Positions 63,109 to 64,000 of a stretch of DNA of 64,000 nt are shown here, one piece after another; positions within the stretch are counted from its first letter, which is position 1; every line of letters begins with the position of its first letter. The notes under the pieces were generated by a model, which saw nothing but the letters and a program-made list of their open reading frames with translations, was not told where the DNA came from and did not search any database. The DNA comes from UBA1563 sp041667115. Lineage in GTDB: Bacteria > Bacteroidota > Ignavibacteria > Ignavibacteriales > Ignavibacteriaceae. The position numbers and the translations under genes were made by a program. The stretch lies in contig JBAYFO010000010.1 in NCBI GenBank assembly GCA_041667115.1, positions 1 to 64,000 on the forward strand. Reading direction: 5' to 3'.

Positions 63109-64000
63109 ATGACAACACGGTTAAAAAGAATAAAACGATCGCTTTTAATATTAGGTTTTACATTTGGCCTAATGATTGTGATCATGACGCTTGGCGAATG
63201 GATGAAGAGTTTACTCTTTCCTCATGCACAGGGAGGAGAAGTTCACCTCGTCAATATTATCTCCGCAAGTATCTTCGCGGCAATTATCTCCCATTTTTTT
63301 GCAAGGGGTTACGAAAAAAACTTACAAAAGCGCAATGTCGAAATTGACGCACGCAAAAAAGCTGAGCAAGACTTAAACGAAACGCTTTCCATTTTGCAAG
63401 CCACGCTCGAATCAACAATCGACGCAATTCTGGTAATTTCTCAAGAAAGAAAAATTGTAACCTATAACCAAAAATTTATTGAGTTATGGAATGTTCCCGA
63501 AGGAATTGTTAACACGAAAGACGACAAACAATTATTAAGACACGTCCTTTCTCAACTAAAAGACCCGGATGAATTTTTACAAAAAGTTGAAGAGCTTTAT
63601 GAATCTCCCGAGCAAATAAGTTTTGATGTAATTGAATTTATGGATGGAAGAATCTTTGAACGCTACTCCCAGCCGCAAAAACTTGGAAAGAATATTCGCG
63701 GAAGGGTTTGGAGTTTTGATGATATTACCGAAAAGAAAAAAGACGAGAGGAAAATAAAGGAATCGGAAGCTCGCTTTAAGACAATTTGGAAGCACTCGCG
63801 CGATGGTTTTCGTTTAACGGATGAAGCCGGCATCGTCATTATGGCAAACGATGCGTATTTTGGTTTTTTCAATAAAACCGAAGCAGAAGTTATAAATCAT
63901 CCGTTCTATATTTTTTATAAAGAAAAAATGTATCAACCTTCAATCGAAAATTATAAAAAGCGGTTTGAAAAAAAAGAGTTTGAAGATGCGACTCTCCGAA
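63109..64000 (+). CDS. PAS-domain membrane sensor, probable histidine kinase (partial)
   Basis: The first 297 codons are in the window and the frame is open at the right edge. Two membrane helices (about 10-28 and 48-66) are followed by a coiled linker (EKNLQKRNVEIDARKKAEQDLNETL). Two PAS domains come next: one from TLESTIDAILVISQERKIVTYNQKFIELWNV, ending in IRGRVWSFDDITEKKK, and one from RFKTIWKHSRDGFRLTDEAGIVIMANDAY. Such proteins usually end in a HisKA-HATPase module, which would lie outside. Diguanylate cyclase output is also possible. Confidence 0.82.
   Translation, partial: MTTRLKRIKRSLLILGFTFGLMIVIMTLGEWMKSLLFPHAQGGEVHLVNIISASIFAAIISHFFARGYEKNLQKRNVEIDARKKAEQDLNETLSILQATLESTIDAILVISQERKIVTYNQKFIELWNVPEGIVNTKDDKQLLRHVLSQLKDPDEFLQKVEELYESPEQISFDVIEFMDGRIFERYSQPQKLGKNIRGRVWSFDDITEKKKDERKIKESEARFKTIWKHSRDGFRLTDEAGIVIMANDAYFGFFNKTEAEVINHPFYIFYKEKMYQPSIENYKKRFEKKEFEDATLR

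Noticed and set aside
63090..63347. Short rightward frame of 85 codons near the right edge
   Set aside because: It is out of frame with the clearly coding PAS sensor gene that covers most of the same stretch and continues to the window end.

Overview
The window looks like chromosomal DNA from the Ignavibacteria/Chlorobi side of Bacteroidota. The best clues are a type IX secretion sorting tail of the YPNPFNPxT class on the protein at 1900-3582, a GWxTD-domain lipoprotein, many long outer-membrane barrels, and AT-rich coding sequence with A/T-rich ribosome-binding regions. No rRNA, tRNA or CRISPR array was recognised.

Layout. (1) 1-7.75 kb: unrelated short genes, nearly all on the + strand. 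Each + strand unit starts 18-79 bases after a repeated, hairpin-rich element that resembles an integron attC site; one element has perfectly complementary outer boxes. The cargo includes a hydrolase, a secreted repeat protein, a ParDE-like toxin-antitoxin pair, a GWxTD lipoprotein, an RsgA GTPase and an acyl-ACP thioesterase. No integrase is in view. (2) 7.8-12 kb: a TonB-type receptor, a GNAT acetyltransferase, a PhzF protein and a small hypothetical gene. (3) 12-16.75 kb: acyl-CoA dehydrogenase, etfA and etfB, with a HEPN-type two-gene module lodged between etfA and etfB. (4) 17.1-27.5 kb: a peptide-type ABC importer split into two divergent operons. The leftward one also encodes a large Ser/Thr kinase-ATPase-TPR protein and a sigma-54 activator, all with ATGA-type overlaps. 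(5) 27.8-29.8 kb: an M13 peptidase with a clear terminator. (6) 30-36 kb: a four-gene restriction-modification operon (C5 methyltransferase, MORC/MutL-like GHKL ATPase, Z1 ATPase, PD-(D/E)xK nuclease).

(7) 36.2-37.6 kb: a hypothetical gene followed by an exact 21-base-period tandem array. (8) 37.6-47.1 kb: a nine-gene leftward acyl-CoA operon (thiolase, GbsR-type regulator, ketoreductase, KAS III-like protein, MFS transporter, acyl-CoA ligase, lipoprotein, outer-membrane protein, lipoprotein hydrolase). A near-identical palindrome lies in front of both the thiolase and the ketoreductase genes and is the likely operator of the regulator. (9) 47.2-52.7 kb: the conserved mnmE-mnmG-rsmG group plus murQ, with two parS-like sequences, which suggests proximity to the replication origin. 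(10) 52.8-56.1 kb: a VapBC-like module directly in front of clpB. (11) 56.4-64 kb: an XRE regulator, a second 21-base-period array of different sequence, a GIY-YIG/DUF4357 protein, an NTF2-like protein, a C1 peptidase, a pyrimidine-nucleoside phosphorylase, an outer-membrane protein and a PAS sensor protein cut by the window edge.

The least explained signals are the two 21-base-period arrays, which share a period but not a sequence, and the attC-like cassette series at the left end. All functional calls rest on motifs read by eye, without database searches.
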